Shown: in pieces, positions 22,085-30,562 of the stretch
How the letters are laid out: every line of letters begins with the position of its first letter
How positions within the stretch are numbered: position 1 is the stretch's first letter
Assembly (NCBI GenBank): GCA_947307055.1
Contig: CAMZHX010000014.1
Location: 1-53,689, forward strand
Source: an uncultured Selenomonadales bacterium
GTDB lineage: Bacteria > Bacillota > Negativicutes > Selenomonadales > Selenomonadaceae
Length of the DNA stretch: 53,689 nt
Reading direction: 5' to 3'
Notes under the pieces: generated by a model
What the model was told of the DNA's origin: nothing
What the model saw: the letters and a program-made list of their open reading frames with translations, nothing else
Database searches by the model: none
Translations under genes and position numbers: made by a program

Positions 22085-23783
22085 AAATCGCCGCCTCCGT
22101 TGCTCTCAAGTAATTTTTTTCGTCCGCGTAGTTCCCAATAACTTTTTTCCCGCCGATTATCGGATTTTTTACGTCGTGCGTAGTGAAATTTACCGCGATT
22201 ATCAACTTTTTACCGCTTAAACTCCTACTAAATACAAATATTTCTTCATTTTCGGGATAAAGTTCCTCGTATTCACCATTCAAAAGAATTTCGCTTGAAT
22301 TACGCAGTTTGCTAAGCTTGCGATAAAAATTCAGCACCGAATCCGGATTTTTTTCCTCAATTTCGACGTTGCAAGCCTTAAAATCGCTGTGAACTGGCAA
22401 CCAAGCCTTATAAGCAGTCGTAAATCCCGCATTTTTTTCCGAATTCCATTGCATAGGCGTCCGCGCATTGTCCCGACTAAATTTTTGCACGAATTTCATA
22501 GCCTCTTTATCGCTTAAACCCTCTTCTCGCGCCAATTTGTAATTTCCATGCGACGAAATGTCATCATAATCGCTAATCGAATCAAATTTTGTGTTGTCAA
22601 GCCCGATTTCTTCGCCCTGATAGATAAATGGCGTCCCGCGCAGGCTAAAAAGTACTATCGCAAGAGCTTTTGCCGCCAATTTTTTATCAGTTCCGCTAAC
22701 AAAAAAGTTATTTACCGAGCGCGGCTTGTCGTGATTCTCAAAATATATCGGATACCAAAGATTTTTCGTCGATTTTTGGCTATCGCTCAACGCTTTTTTC
22801 AATTCGCTCAATCTAATCGGCTTTGAATGGTGCCAAACTTCGTCGCCGTTGTTAAACATTATATTTGAATGATTAAACTCGAAAAGCATGTCGAAAACGC
22901 CATTTTCGCCAACCCATTTCGATAAATCTTCCGATTTTACGCTATTTGCCTCGCCGACAGTGAAAATATCGTGCCCGTCGAACACTTCGCGCCTAAATTC
23001 GTGCAGAAAATCCAAAATTCCTGGCGTATTTGCAATCATATTGTGCACAGAACACATTCCGTCGGGCATATCGGGCTTGCCGTCGGCTATTTTGCTCGGT
23101 TTTTTGATATAAACTATCGCATCAATGCGAAATCCGCCGACGCCCTTATCCAACCAGAAATTTGCCGCGTCATAAAGTGCCTTTCTGACCTCTGGATTCT
23201 CCCAATTCAAGTCCGGTTGCTGTTTTGCGAACGTATGCAGATAATATTGCTGGCGTTCTTCGCAAAATTCCCATGCACTACCGCCAAAAATCCCGCGCCA
23301 ATTCGTTTTTTCGTCGCGCCAGATGTACCAATCGGCTTTTGGATTAGTTTTACTCGATTTTGACTCCAAAAACCAAGAATGTTGGTCGGAACTGTGATTA
23401 AAAACCAAATCCATGACGATTTTTATGCCGCGTTTGCGAGATTCGGCAATCAATTCGTCGAAATCGTCCATATTTCCGAATCGCGGGTCAATATCGGTGT
23501 AATTTGCAATGTCGTAGCCGTTATCGACCATAGGAGACGGGTAAATTGGCGTCAACCAAATCGCGCCCGCGCCCAAACTCTTAATGTAGTCTAGTTTTTT
23601 AATAATTCCTTGCAAATCGCCGGTTCCGGAGCCGTTTGTGTCCAAAAAACTCTTCGGATAGATTTGATAGACCGGATTTTTCTGCCACCAACGCAAATTT
23701 TCGGCTCCAAAGGCGATTGTCGGAGAAAAATACGCCGCCGCGCCCATAATCATCGCTCCTTTGATAAATTCTCGTCGATTCAT
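22074..23783 (-). CDS. Exported GH13 alpha-glucosidase (oligo-1,6-glucosidase type)
   Basis: A 569-residue glycoside hydrolase family 13 enzyme of the oligo-1,6-glucosidase / alpha-glucosidase type. It hydrolyses terminal alpha-glucosidic bonds of short glucans. Family regions are clear: NPVYQIYPKSFLDTNGSGTGDLQGI, DLVFNHSSDQH, the nucleophile in GGFRIDAIVYIKKP, the acid/base Glu in FTVGEAN, and FENHDKPR. The N-terminus MNRREFIKGAMIMGAAAYF, with cleavage after about IAFGA, is a twin-arginine signal. So the enzyme is probably exported folded, unlike most of this subgroup, which is cytosolic. The ribosome binding site lies within a hairpin (23792-23806). It overlaps the HAD gene downstream. Confidence 0.9.
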   Translation of the reverse strand: MNRREFIKGAMIMGAAAYFSPTIAFGAENLRWWQKNPVYQIYPKSFLDTNGSGTGDLQGIIKKLDYIKSLGAGAIWLTPIYPSPMVDNGYDIANYTDIDPRFGNMDDFDELIAESRKRGIKIVMDLVFNHSSDQHSWFLESKSSKTNPKADWYIWRDEKTNWRGIFGGSAWEFCEERQQYYLHTFAKQQPDLNWENPEVRKALYDAANFWLDKGVGGFRIDAIVYIKKPSKIADGKPDMPDGMCSVHNMIANTPGILDFLHEFRREVFDGHDIFTVGEANSVKSEDLSKWVGENGVFDMLFEFNHSNIMFNNGDEVWHHSKPIRLSELKKALSDSQKSTKNLWYPIYFENHDKPRSVNNFFVSGTDKKLAAKALAIVLFSLRGTPFIYQGEEIGLDNTKFDSISDYDDISSHGNYKLAREEGLSDKEAMKFVQKFSRDNARTPMQWNSEKNAGFTTAYKAWLPVHSDFKACNVEIEEKNPDSVLNFYRKLSKLRNSSEILLNGEYEELYPENEEIFVFSRSLSGKKLIIAVNFTTHDVKNPIIGGKKVIGNYADEKNYLRATEAAIYEF

Positions 23784-23806
23784 AAAAAAAACCTCCTTAT
23801 CGGAGG
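23784..23806 (-). promoter_or_regulatory. Hairpin that contains the GH13 ribosome binding site
   Basis: On the minus strand, CCTCC (23806-23802), a 5-base loop and GGAGG (23796-23792), then TTTTTTTT and the ATG. The 3' arm is the SD sequence, and the stem plus T-run also has the form of a terminator for the upstream DUF1850 gene. Confidence 0.6.
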
Positions 23807-23818
23807 ATTTTAACTGAT

Positions 23819-24253
23819 TTAAAATGTTTTGACAATGATTTTCGTGCCAACGGGGAAAATTTTATAAAGTTCGTAGGTTTTGCCATCCAAAATGATAGTA
23901 AGTTGAGTACCTTTGCCGGTTCGGAGTTCCAAAAATGGAAATTTGCGATTCATATCGAAGATAAACCAATCTTTATCGCGATGAAAGGTGCCGTCGGCAT
24001 TATCGAAGGGCAAACCGACGCCTTGAGACTGATATTTAGTGCGATTTAGGACGAATTCGCCATTTTTGATTGATAATTCTTCAATGACGGGCGTTTTTTG
24101 AACGGAATGGATAAATTTTATGGTGAGCGGCAAATTTTCTTCGTAATTGATGACAGAAACGGTTTTGAATTGATTTCCGACGAAAATTTTGGGTTGATAA
24201 GTGGCTGAGAAGAGTAAAACGGTCGCGAGAGCGGCGAAAAGTAAAAATTTCAT
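23819..24253 (-). CDS. DUF1850 domain-containing exported protein
   Basis: A 144-residue protein. Residues 1-18 are a hydrophobic signal or anchor (MKFLLFAALATVLLFSAT). The rest matches the DUF1850 pattern: TIKFIHSVQKTPVIEELSI near residue 45, SQGVGLPFDN near 75, and LTIILDGKTYELYKI at the end. In many bacteria DUF1850 proteins sit beside TRAP-type TAXI transporters; none is seen here. Function unknown. The start is ATG 24253 with GGAGG eight bases upstream. It is divergent from a metal ABC permease gene. Confidence 0.75.
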   Translation of the reverse strand: MKFLLFAALATVLLFSATYQPKIFVGNQFKTVSVINYEENLPLTIKFIHSVQKTPVIEELSIKNGEFVLNRTKYQSQGVGLPFDNADGTFHRDKDWFIFDMNRKFPFLELRTGKGTQLTIILDGKTYELYKIFPVGTKIIVKTF

Positions 24254-24336
24254 GATTTGAGCCTCCGAAAACGATTTTGGAGCGATTATAACATAAAAAA
24301 GCAGTTTGAAATGCTCCTTTATTTTTGGTGGTTGTG

Positions 24337-24345
24337 TGCTATAAT
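24337..24345 (+). promoter_or_regulatory. Extended -10 promoter, possibly leaderless
   Basis: TGC-TATAAT with no good -35 box. The GTG at 24354 lies only 8 bases past the -10 box and the ATG 11 bases past it. The transcript would therefore begin at or next to the start codon. Confidence 0.55.
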
Positions 24346-24356
24346 TTTGCGCGGTG

Positions 24357-25160
24357 ATGAAATTGTTGGAATATGAATTTATGCGGAATGCATTTTGCGC
24401 GGTGTTATTGGTGACGCCGCTATTTGGTCTTTTGTCGACAATGGTCGTCTCGAATCGGATGGCGTTTTTTTCGGACTCGTTAGGGCACGGAGCGTTCACG
24501 GGGATAGCGATTGGGGCGTTATTGGGTGTCGGCTCGGAAATTTTCGGGCTATTAGGCTTCTCGATAGCGTTTGCGCTATTGATAACGCTGATAAAAAACA
24601 AAAGTCACGCGGGCGCGGACACAGTCATAGGGGTTTTCAGCTCGACGGCGATAGCTTTAGGGCTAATGTTGATGTCGGCGGGCGGTCAGTTCAATAAATT
24701 TTCGCGATTTTTGATAGGAGACCTGTTGAGCATAACGAAAAGCGATTTATGGGGGCTTTTAGCAGTTTTTTTAATAGTTTTCGTGAGTTGGGCGATACTT
24801 TTCAACCGATTGTTAATAATTTCGGTGAATCAGACGCTAGCACGCAGTCGCGGGATAAAAACGCAGGTGATTGAGTCGATTTTTGCGGTTTTATTGGCAA
24901 TAATCGTAGCGTTGAGCATACAATGGGTAGGAATTTTGATAATAAATGCGTTGTTGGTATTACCGGCGGCGGCGGCGCGAAATGTGACGAATTCAGTTAA
25001 AAGTTACCATGTTTTGAGCGTTTTAATCGCGTTAAGTTCGGGTTTAGCGGGATTATTCCTGTCGTATGAAATAAATTCGGCGTCAGGGGCAACGATAGTA
25101 GTTTTTTCGGCGGTGATTTACTTTTTTACGCTGATTTTAAAGCCGCGATTCATAAAATAG
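24357..25160 (+). CDS. Metal ABC transporter permease (ABC-3 family, ZnuB-like)
   Basis: A 267-residue integral membrane protein with about eight hydrophobic segments. It belongs to the ABC-3 permease family that moves Zn, Mn or Fe. Characteristic segments are MAFFSDSLGHGAFTGIAIG near residue 38, SHAGADTVIGVFSSTAIALG near 83, and LARSRGIKTQVIESIF near 163. VGILIINALLVLPAAAARN near 190 is the family signature. No ATPase or binding protein lies nearby, so it is an orphan permease here. No SD is visible; the start is ATG 24357 or the adjoining GTG 24354, consistent with leaderless translation. Confidence 0.85.
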   Translation: MKLLEYEFMRNAFCAVLLVTPLFGLLSTMVVSNRMAFFSDSLGHGAFTGIAIGALLGVGSEIFGLLGFSIAFALLITLIKNKSHAGADTVIGVFSSTAIALGLMLMSAGGQFNKFSRFLIGDLLSITKSDLWGLLAVFLIVFVSWAILFNRLLIISVNQTLARSRGIKTQVIESIFAVLLAIIVALSIQWVGILIINALLVLPAAAARNVTNSVKSYHVLSVLIALSSGLAGLFLSYEINSASGATIVVFSAVIYFFTLILKPRFIK

Positions 25161-25172
25161 GGGGAAAAGTGA

Positions 25173-26069
25173 TTGAAAAGGAGTTTAGCGTTAATATTTG
25201 TGGGCTTATCGGGTGTATTATGGGCTAGTTCGGGCGTAGCGGTGCAAGATTTCTTTACGCACTCGGAAAAAACAGCAATGGAGCTAACAAATATCAGAAT
25301 GTGCGTCGCGGGAGCGATTTTAATAATAATGTCGGCGATTCGGTGTAAAAATTTCGGATTATCGCTGGAAAAATTGAATGAAAGCCCGAAATTATGGTTA
25401 GACGTAGCGATTTACGGGATAATCGGCGTGATGTTCATGCAATTTACGTATTTTCAGGGAATATCGATAGGCGGAGCGGCGGCGACAACGGTAATTTGTT
25501 ATACATGCCCGGCAATGGTCGTAATATGGGAAAGTGTCTATAATAAAAAATTTCCGCGACGCGGAGAAGTTTTAGCGGTAATTTTGGCGATGATAGGAGT
25601 ATTTTTGCTAGTTACGGGCGGAAATCCGACAAAATTATTAGTTCCGCTGGGCTGTGTGCTATGGAGTTTGGCGAGTGGAGCGGCATTTGCGTTCAGTGCG
25701 ATATTTCCGAAGCATTTATTTGCAAAAAAGGTCGATGCGTTGTTTTTAACGGGCGTAGGAATGTTTATTGGGGGGTTAACGACGTTTTTATTGATAAATG
25801 ATTGGAATTGGGCGGAATTTTTCGGCTTGGAAGTACTTTTCGACGTGATTTGGATAATAATTTTCGGAACGGTGGCGGCATTTTTGAGTTTCAACGCGGG
25901 ATTGAAGTTTTTAACGCCGGAAGAGGCATCAATCACGGTTACGACGGAGCCGGCGGCGTCAGTAGTGATAAGCTGGGCGGTTTTCGGAACAAAATTTGGT
26001 TTAATCGAGAGTTTCGGAATAATTTTGGTGCTTTTAGCGATAATCGCGCCGTCGGTAGTGAAAAAATAA
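25173..26069 (+). CDS. EamA-family (DMT superfamily) transporter
   Basis: A 298-residue protein with ten predicted membrane helices in two EamA repeats, the usual size for drug/metabolite exporters. Landmarks are GLSGVLWASSGVAVQDFF in the first repeat, the QFTYFQGISIGGAAATTVICYTCPAMV segment that marks the family, and GLKFLTPEEASITVTTEPAASVV in the second. The substrate is unknown; homologues export amino acids or metabolites. The start is a TTG at 25173 behind GGGGGAAAAGTGA, 12 bp after the permease stop, so the two membrane proteins may be co-transcribed. A bidirectional terminator follows. Confidence 0.88.
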   Translation: MKRSLALIFVGLSGVLWASSGVAVQDFFTHSEKTAMELTNIRMCVAGAILIIMSAIRCKNFGLSLEKLNESPKLWLDVAIYGIIGVMFMQFTYFQGISIGGAAATTVICYTCPAMVVIWESVYNKKFPRRGEVLAVILAMIGVFLLVTGGNPTKLLVPLGCVLWSLASGAAFAFSAIFPKHLFAKKVDALFLTGVGMFIGGLTTFLLINDWNWAEFFGLEVLFDVIWIIIFGTVAAFLSFNAGLKFLTPEEASITVTTEPAASVVISWAVFGTKFGLIESFGIILVLLAIIAPSVVKK

Positions 26070-26073
26070 AAAA

Positions 26074-26098
26074 ATCCTCCCAAAACAGGAGGTTTTTT
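26074..26098. terminator. Bidirectional intrinsic terminator
   Basis: CCTCC (26076-26080) and GGAGG (26088-26092) with TTTTTT on the plus side and seven A upstream, giving a T-run on the minus side. It serves the convergent EamA and membrane-protein genes. Confidence 0.82.
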
Positions 26099-26111
26099 AA
26101 TAAAAAGCGGA

Positions 26112-26576
26112 TTATTTATCCTCTACAAGGCTTGGGTCAGCGGCTTCGAGGAGTTTTTTATATTTTTCGACGCGCATATCGAATTCTTCGGCTTCTTTTT
26201 CGTATTTTGCTTTAATATCGGGCGTCATATCCTTGACGATTGGTTCAGACATTATAATAAACTTTGCTACGGTCGAGCGTCCGACGTCGACGAGAGCTTT
26301 TTGAATATCTGGTTGTGTATTTAATTCCAGAAAGCGTTCGATTTTTTCTTTATCTTCGGGTTTGCCGTCCTTATCGAGGTCAACCTTCGCAGAAACTTCG
26401 ATGATATTATCTAGAACGTATTTATTCTGCGCGGCTTCATCCATTTGCAGATATTGGCGGAGTTGCGGCTCGTGTTGTTTTAAAACTTCGTCGGCGGCTG
26501 TGTAAGTGCCGTAACCAATAAGCGCGACCACGATTACGCCCAAAATTACTACGCCAATCAAGATTTTTTTTAGCAA
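26112..26576 (-). CDS. Membrane-anchored hypothetical protein in cobalamin operon
   Basis: I do not recognise this 154-residue protein. An N-terminal hydrophobic helix at about residues 3-25 (ILIGVVILGVIVVALIGYGTYT) anchors a charged, mostly helical domain. The domain contains DLDKDGKPEDKEKIE, which resembles a single EF-hand-like DxDxDG loop. The best start is a TTG at 26576 behind AAGGTGATAAA; GTG 26585 is part of the SD itself. It is 22 bp past cbiG on the same strand, so it is probably the last gene of the cobM-cbiG operon. A role in cobalt or calcium handling would be a guess. Confidence 0.6.
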   Translation of the reverse strand: MLKKILIGVVILGVIVVALIGYGTYTAADEVLKQHEPQLRQYLQMDEAAQNKYVLDNIIEVSAKVDLDKDGKPEDKEKIERFLELNTQPDIQKALVDVGRSTVAKFIIMSEPIVKDMTPDIKAKYEKEAEEFDMRVEKYKKLLEAADPSLVEDK

Positions 26577-26597
26577 ATTTATCACCTTCCAAAAGAT

Positions 26598-27488
26598 TCA
26601 TTTTTCCCACAGCAAAGCGACCGTTACACCCTTGAAAGCGGTTTTGGGCAGAGCAAAGCGCGCTTCGTCTACGCAACATAACGCCGCCGCCTCACAGACA
26701 TTGCCGACGCCAACTGACCGCGTGACAAATTTTGATTCTTCGAGCTTGTATTCGTCGATTTTCTTTTGCAACTCGGCGGCCGTGAAAAATTTTATCTCAA
26801 GCCCCATGACCTCTGCCAGCGATACCAAGCCGACTTCATCTTTTTTAACGTCGACGCTTGCCAAAAGTTTTACGCGCTCTATCGGTTGGTGAATCATTGC
26901 GCAAGCCCGTTGAATCGCCTCGAATATTTTTAGCGACGACGTGCCGCGCCTACACCCTACGCCTGCTATTAAATTCTGCGGAATCAAATTTAAGCGCACG
27001 TCGCCCGCCGTAACGAAAACATCTTCCCCGCGCAAAATCGCCGCGTTTATCACTTTGATTGCCTCTTTTGGTTCGGGGAAGAGTCCGAGCCGCGAGGCTA
27101 CCGTGTCGACCGAAAATCGCCCTTCAACGTCGGTTGCCGTTGTGATAACCGGATTAGCTTCAATCGCTTTGGCAATCTCAAGCGCAAGTTCATTCGCCCG
27201 CCCAACATGCCCGCTCAAAAGGCTGATGACATTTTGTCCGCGCTCGTCGATGACTATGACTGCCGGGTCGCTGAGCTTGCTGACTATGTGCGGCGCAATC
27301 ATTCTTACTGCAATCCCAGCCGCGCAGATGAAAATAAGTCCGTCGAACTTGCCGAAAATCTCTTCGACTAAATCGGCAAGCTTGGTGAAATTTCTTCCCT
27401 TTGCGAACGTCTGCCCGCCGACCTTTGCCGAAATTTTCTCGGCAAGTCGTGCGCCGTTCGCTGTTAATGATATAATTGCTGTTCTCAA
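26598..27488 (-). CDS. cbiG: Cobalt-precorrin-5A hydrolase
   Basis: CbiG of 296 residues acts in anaerobic cobalamin synthesis, opening the delta-lactone of cobalt-precorrin-5A. The N-terminal domain is visible as FDGLIFICAAGIAVRMIAPHI and ISLLSGHVGRANELALEIA near residues 70-130. The C-terminal CbiG domain contains IAGVGCRRGTSS near residue 185 and FVTRSVGVGNVCEAAAL near 255. I chose TTG 27488, which lies one base past the cobM stop and behind AGGCGAG; an in-frame ATG at 27563 would overlap cobM by about 70 bases. The order cobM-cbiG is common in anaerobic cobalamin operons. Confidence 0.9.
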   Translation of the reverse strand: MRTAIISLTANGARLAEKISAKVGGQTFAKGRNFTKLADLVEEIFGKFDGLIFICAAGIAVRMIAPHIVSKLSDPAVIVIDERGQNVISLLSGHVGRANELALEIAKAIEANPVITTATDVEGRFSVDTVASRLGLFPEPKEAIKVINAAILRGEDVFVTAGDVRLNLIPQNLIAGVGCRRGTSSLKIFEAIQRACAMIHQPIERVKLLASVDVKKDEVGLVSLAEVMGLEIKFFTAAELQKKIDEYKLEESKFVTRSVGVGNVCEAAALCCVDEARFALPKTAFKGVTVALLWEK

Positions 27489-27489
27489 T

Positions 27490-28251
27490 TTAAAATCTCG
27501 CCTGCCTGAACATATGACTAAATTTTGGAGAATACAAATTGGATTTCTGCCGGCTTTCGGCATTCAAACATTGTCCTACAATAATTAACGCCGTGCGATC
27601 AATGTTCGCCTCCCTAACCTGCTGGACAATCGTATCGAGCCGCCCTTTGATAACTTTTTCCTCGCCTGGCCACGACGCTTTATAAACTACTGCGACCGGC
27701 GTTGACGATTTGAACCCTGCCGACATTAAATCGCGCTTTATGTCGTCGAGGAGGCTCACAGATAAAAATATGCAAAGCGTCGTTTGATGTTGCGCAAGTT
27801 TCTTGAGCGATTCGGAATCTGGCACTGGAGTTCGTCCGCCGCGCCGCGTGATGATTACCGTTTGCGTTACGCCCGGCAAAGTGTATTCCTGCTTGAGGGC
27901 TGCCGCAGCCGCTAAAAATGAACTTACGCCCGGCGTCACGTCGAATTCAATTCCGCGCGCTTGCATTGCGTCCATTTGCTCCTGAATCGCGCCGTAAATC
28001 GACGGGTCGCCTGTATGCAGTCGGACTGTCGTTTTGCCGGATTTTTCAGCCAGCGTCACGACGTGCAAAATTTCTTCGAGCATCATCTGCGCGGAATTAT
28101 AAATTTCGGCGTCGGGCTTGCAGAATTTTAAAATATCTTCGTTAACCAGCGAGCCCGCATAAATCACAACGTCCGCTTCACTCAAGAGCCGCTGCCCTTT
28201 GACGGTGATTAGTTCGGGGTCGCCCGGTCCCGCTCCGACTATGTGAACCAT
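27490..28251 (-). CDS. cobM: Precorrin-4 / cobalt-precorrin-4 C11-methyltransferase
   Basis: A 253-residue SAM-dependent methyltransferase of the tetrapyrrole family (CobM/CbiF) that methylates C11 of (cobalt-)precorrin-4. The step directly precedes CbiG, encoded next. Typical motifs are VHIVGAGPGDPELITVKGQRLL at the N-terminus, ADVVIYAGSLV, TVRLHTGDPSIYGA near residue 76, and VTPGVSSFLAAAAAL near 105. The start is ATG 28251 with AAGGTGG upstream. With CbiG beside it, the anaerobic route (CbiF) is the likelier role. Only these two cobalamin genes are visible; the others must lie elsewhere. Confidence 0.93.
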   Translation of the reverse strand: MVHIVGAGPGDPELITVKGQRLLSEADVVIYAGSLVNEDILKFCKPDAEIYNSAQMMLEEILHVVTLAEKSGKTTVRLHTGDPSIYGAIQEQMDAMQARGIEFDVTPGVSSFLAAAAALKQEYTLPGVTQTVIITRRGGRTPVPDSESLKKLAQHQTTLCIFLSVSLLDDIKRDLMSAGFKSSTPVAVVYKASWPGEEKVIKGRLDTIVQQVREANIDRTALIIVGQCLNAESRQKSNLYSPKFSHMFRQARF

Positions 28252-28284
28252 CGCTTATACCACCTTTGCAATTTTCTTAAATTG

Positions 28285-28313
28285 ATTTTAACACGCAGGG
28301 ATTTTTCACGCAA
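28285..28313 (-). promoter_or_regulatory. Predicted promoter of cobM-cbiG
   Basis: On the minus strand, TTGCGT (28313-28308), a 17-bp spacer and TAAAAT (28290-28285). The leader is under 40 bases, too short for a cobalamin riboswitch. Confidence 0.6.
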
Positions 28314-28409
28314 CTTTAATCACCGTCGCCCGCAAAAATTTTTTGCAGATTGTGTGTAACGCATGTTTGACACCCCAACAAAAACAAAAACACGATTTTA
28401 AATAGTAGG

Positions 28410-28437
28410 TTGCAAAGTGTAAAAAGTATGATAAAAT
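28410..28437 (+). promoter_or_regulatory. Predicted mreB promoter
   Basis: TTGCAA (28410-28415), a 16-bp spacer and TAAAAT (28432-28437), 57 bases before the mreB start. Confidence 0.6.
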
Positions 28438-28493
28438 GTTTTCGCTTAGCGCAGGCAAAAATTTTCTAACCAAAGAAGGGAGCAATCTTTTAG

Positions 28494-29534
28494 ATGTTTA
28501 GTTTTTTTGGAGGATTGTCGCACGATATGGGAATAGATCTTGGCACGGCGAATACTTTGGTGCACGTCAAAGGTCGTGGGATTGTCCTGCGTGAACCTTC
28601 AGTCGTAGCGATAAAAAGTGATACGGGCGATGTTTTAGCAGTGGGCGAAGAGGCAAAGCAGATGATAGGTCGCACGCCAGGAAATATAATTGCAATTCGC
28701 CCGCTCAAAGACGGCGTCATTGCCGATTTCGACGTAACGCAGGCAATGCTAAGATATTTTATCCGCAAGGCAATGAACTCAAAATCATTCATGCGCCCGC
28801 GAGTAGTAGTCGGAGTTCCGTCGGGCGTCACGGAAGTAGAAAAGCGAGCCGTCATAGACGCGGCAACGCAAGCCGGAGCTCGTGAAGCCTATCTGATTGA
28901 AGAGCCAATGGCAGCGGCAATCGGCGCGGGACTTCCGGTCGAAGAGGCAACGGGTAATATGGTCGTCGACATAGGCGGCGGCACAACCGAAATCGCCGTC
29001 ATATCGCTCGGCGGTATCGTCGTCAGCAAATCGATTCGGGTCGGCGGAGATGAAATGGATTCGTCCATTATCCAATATATCCGCCGCATGTACAGCTTGA
29101 TGATTGGCGAGCGCACCGCAGAAGAAATTAAAATCAATATCGGCACCGCGATAATCACGCCCAAAACCGAAAAGTCTATGCAGATACGCGGTCGCGATTT
29201 ACTTAGCGGCTTGCCTAAAACCGTCGAAGTTAAATCAAGCGAAGTTCGCGAGGCCTTAGCCGACCCAATTTTTAAAATCGTCGACGCGGTCAAAGGGACG
29301 CTTGAAAGAACTCCGCCCGAATTGGCAGCAGACGTTATGGATCACGGAATAGTTATGACGGGCGGCGGCGCGTTGCTGTCCAATCTCGACAAGTTAATCG
29401 CAAAGGAAACGGGTATGCCGGTAATCGTGGCCGACGATGCGCTGAGTTGTGTCGGCGAGGGAACGGGCAAATCCCTTGAGAATATGAATTTGCTTAAGCG
29501 GGTAGTTATGACATCCAAAAAGCTGAGACAATGA
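28494..29534 (+). CDS. mreB: Rod shape-determining protein MreB
   Basis: MreB of 346 residues, the bacterial actin that organises lateral wall synthesis beneath the membrane. The actin-fold motifs are all present: [16 protein letters not shown] (phosphate 1), [51 protein letters not shown] (phosphate 2) and [11 protein letters not shown] (adenosine). The N-terminal [10 protein letters not shown] is the usual membrane-proximal start. It heads mreB-mreC-mreD, each overlapping the next by four bases (ATGA), so the operon is translationally coupled. The predicted rod or curved cell shape fits Selenomonadales-like organisms. Confidence 0.97.
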   Translation: MFSFFGGLSHDMGIDLGTANTLVHVKGRGIVLREPSVVAIKSDTGDVLAVGEEAKQMIGRTPGNIIAIRPLKDGVIADFDVTQAMLRYFIRKAMNSKSFMRPRVVVGVPSGVTEVEKRAVIDAATQAGAREAYLIEEPMAAAIGAGLPVEEATGNMVVDIGGGTTEIAVISLGGIVVSKSIRVGGDEMDSSIIQYIRRMYSLMIGERTAEEIKINIGTAIITPKTEKSMQIRGRDLLSGLPKTVEVKSSEVREALADPIFKIVDAVKGTLERTPPELAADVMDHGIVMTGGGALLSNLDKLIAKETGMPVIVADDALSCVGEGTGKSLENMNLLKRVVMTSKKLRQ

Positions 29535-30562
29535 ATAATAAAGTTCGCAAAGAGAAAAAGAACGGGAAGAGAATTATCGCGCTGATTTTCGTATTTATCA
29601 GCGTGTTTTGTTGTGTATTTTTCGCGGCTCGCGGGCGATTCTCTACGACCGTAACAAATGGGCTTGCAATGAGTATCATGTCGCCATTTCAACGGGCGTT
29701 CTCGTGGGTGGGCAGTCAATTAGCGTTCGTTAAAAATAGCGTCGCGGAAATTTCTCACCTGCACGAGCAAAATAAACAACTGCGCGAGGAAGTCGAACTT
29801 TTGCGGGCGCAGAACTTGACGGCTAGCGAGTACGCTTCGGAGAATCAGCGACTGCGGAATTTATTGGGCTACAAGCAAGCGGCGGTTCAATTCGATTTGG
29901 TCGCGGCAAGCGTCATAGGTCGCGAGTCGGCGTCGTGGTCTAGCGTCATTGTAATCAATCGCGGCACCTTCGACGGCGTGGCAAATAATATGGCCGTCGT
30001 AACTGAAATGGGTTTAGTCGGGCACGTCATGGAGGCGGGGCTTAATTCGTCAAAGGTTCAACTTTTGCTCGACCCGCGCTCTTCCGTCGGAACTTTGATT
30101 CAGCGTCCGGAATCGCGAGTTGCCGGAATCGTTGAGGGCGATATTAAAAATCCCAACTTCCCGAAGATGGTCAATATCCCGAAAGATTCCGACGTTCAAG
30201 TCAATGATATGGTCGTGACTTCGGGCTTTGGCGGCGTCTACCCGAAAGGGCTTGTCGTCGGCAAAATTATCGACATTCACAACGAGGAAGGCGGCCTTTT
30301 GAAATACGGCGTGCTCGACCCGTCGGTTGACTTCCAGAAGTTGGAGGACGTCGCAGTAATCGTTGCGTCTAGGGAAGCTCCGCCCGAACCGATTCAGCCG
30401 CCGACACAAACGCCTGGTACAGAAACCGACCCATACGAGACGGCAGAAAGACTTCAAGCGGCTCAACAACAGATTCAGGACGCGCAACAGCAAGTTCAAG
30501 ACGCTCAACAGCAACAGCTACAAGAGGCAGGCTACGTTGCGGAGGAGGCGTCGCCGCAATGA
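29531..30562 (+). CDS. mreC: Rod shape-determining protein MreC
   Basis: MreC of 343 residues, the periplasmic scaffold of the elongasome. A basic N-terminus precedes a membrane helix ([19 protein letters not shown], about residues 14-32). A coiled coil follows ([15 protein letters not shown], about 75-115). The double beta-barrel domain includes [53 protein letters not shown] and [19 protein letters not shown]. The C-terminus is unusual: about 55 residues rich in Pro and then Gln ([11 protein letters not shown] repeats), predicted disordered or helical. The start overlaps the mreB stop. Confidence 0.95.
   Translation: MNNKVRKEKKNGKRIIALIFVFISVFCCVFFAARGRFSTTVTNGLAMSIMSPFQRAFSWVGSQLAFVKNSVAEISHLHEQNKQLREEVELLRAQNLTASEYASENQRLRNLLGYKQAAVQFDLVAASVIGRESASWSSVIVINRGTFDGVANNMAVVTEMGLVGHVMEAGLNSSKVQLLLDPRSSVGTLIQRPESRVAGIVEGDIKNPNFPKMVNIPKDSDVQVNDMVVTSGFGGVYPKGLVVGKIIDIHNEEGGLLKYGVLDPSVDFQKLEDVAVIVASREAPPEPIQPPTQTPGTETDPYETAERLQAAQQQIQDAQQQVQDAQQQQLQEAGYVAEEASPQ

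Noticed and set aside
28252-28493. Cobalamin riboswitch ahead of cobM
   Set aside because: The predicted promoter leaves a leader of under 40 bases and no B12-box-like sequence is seen.
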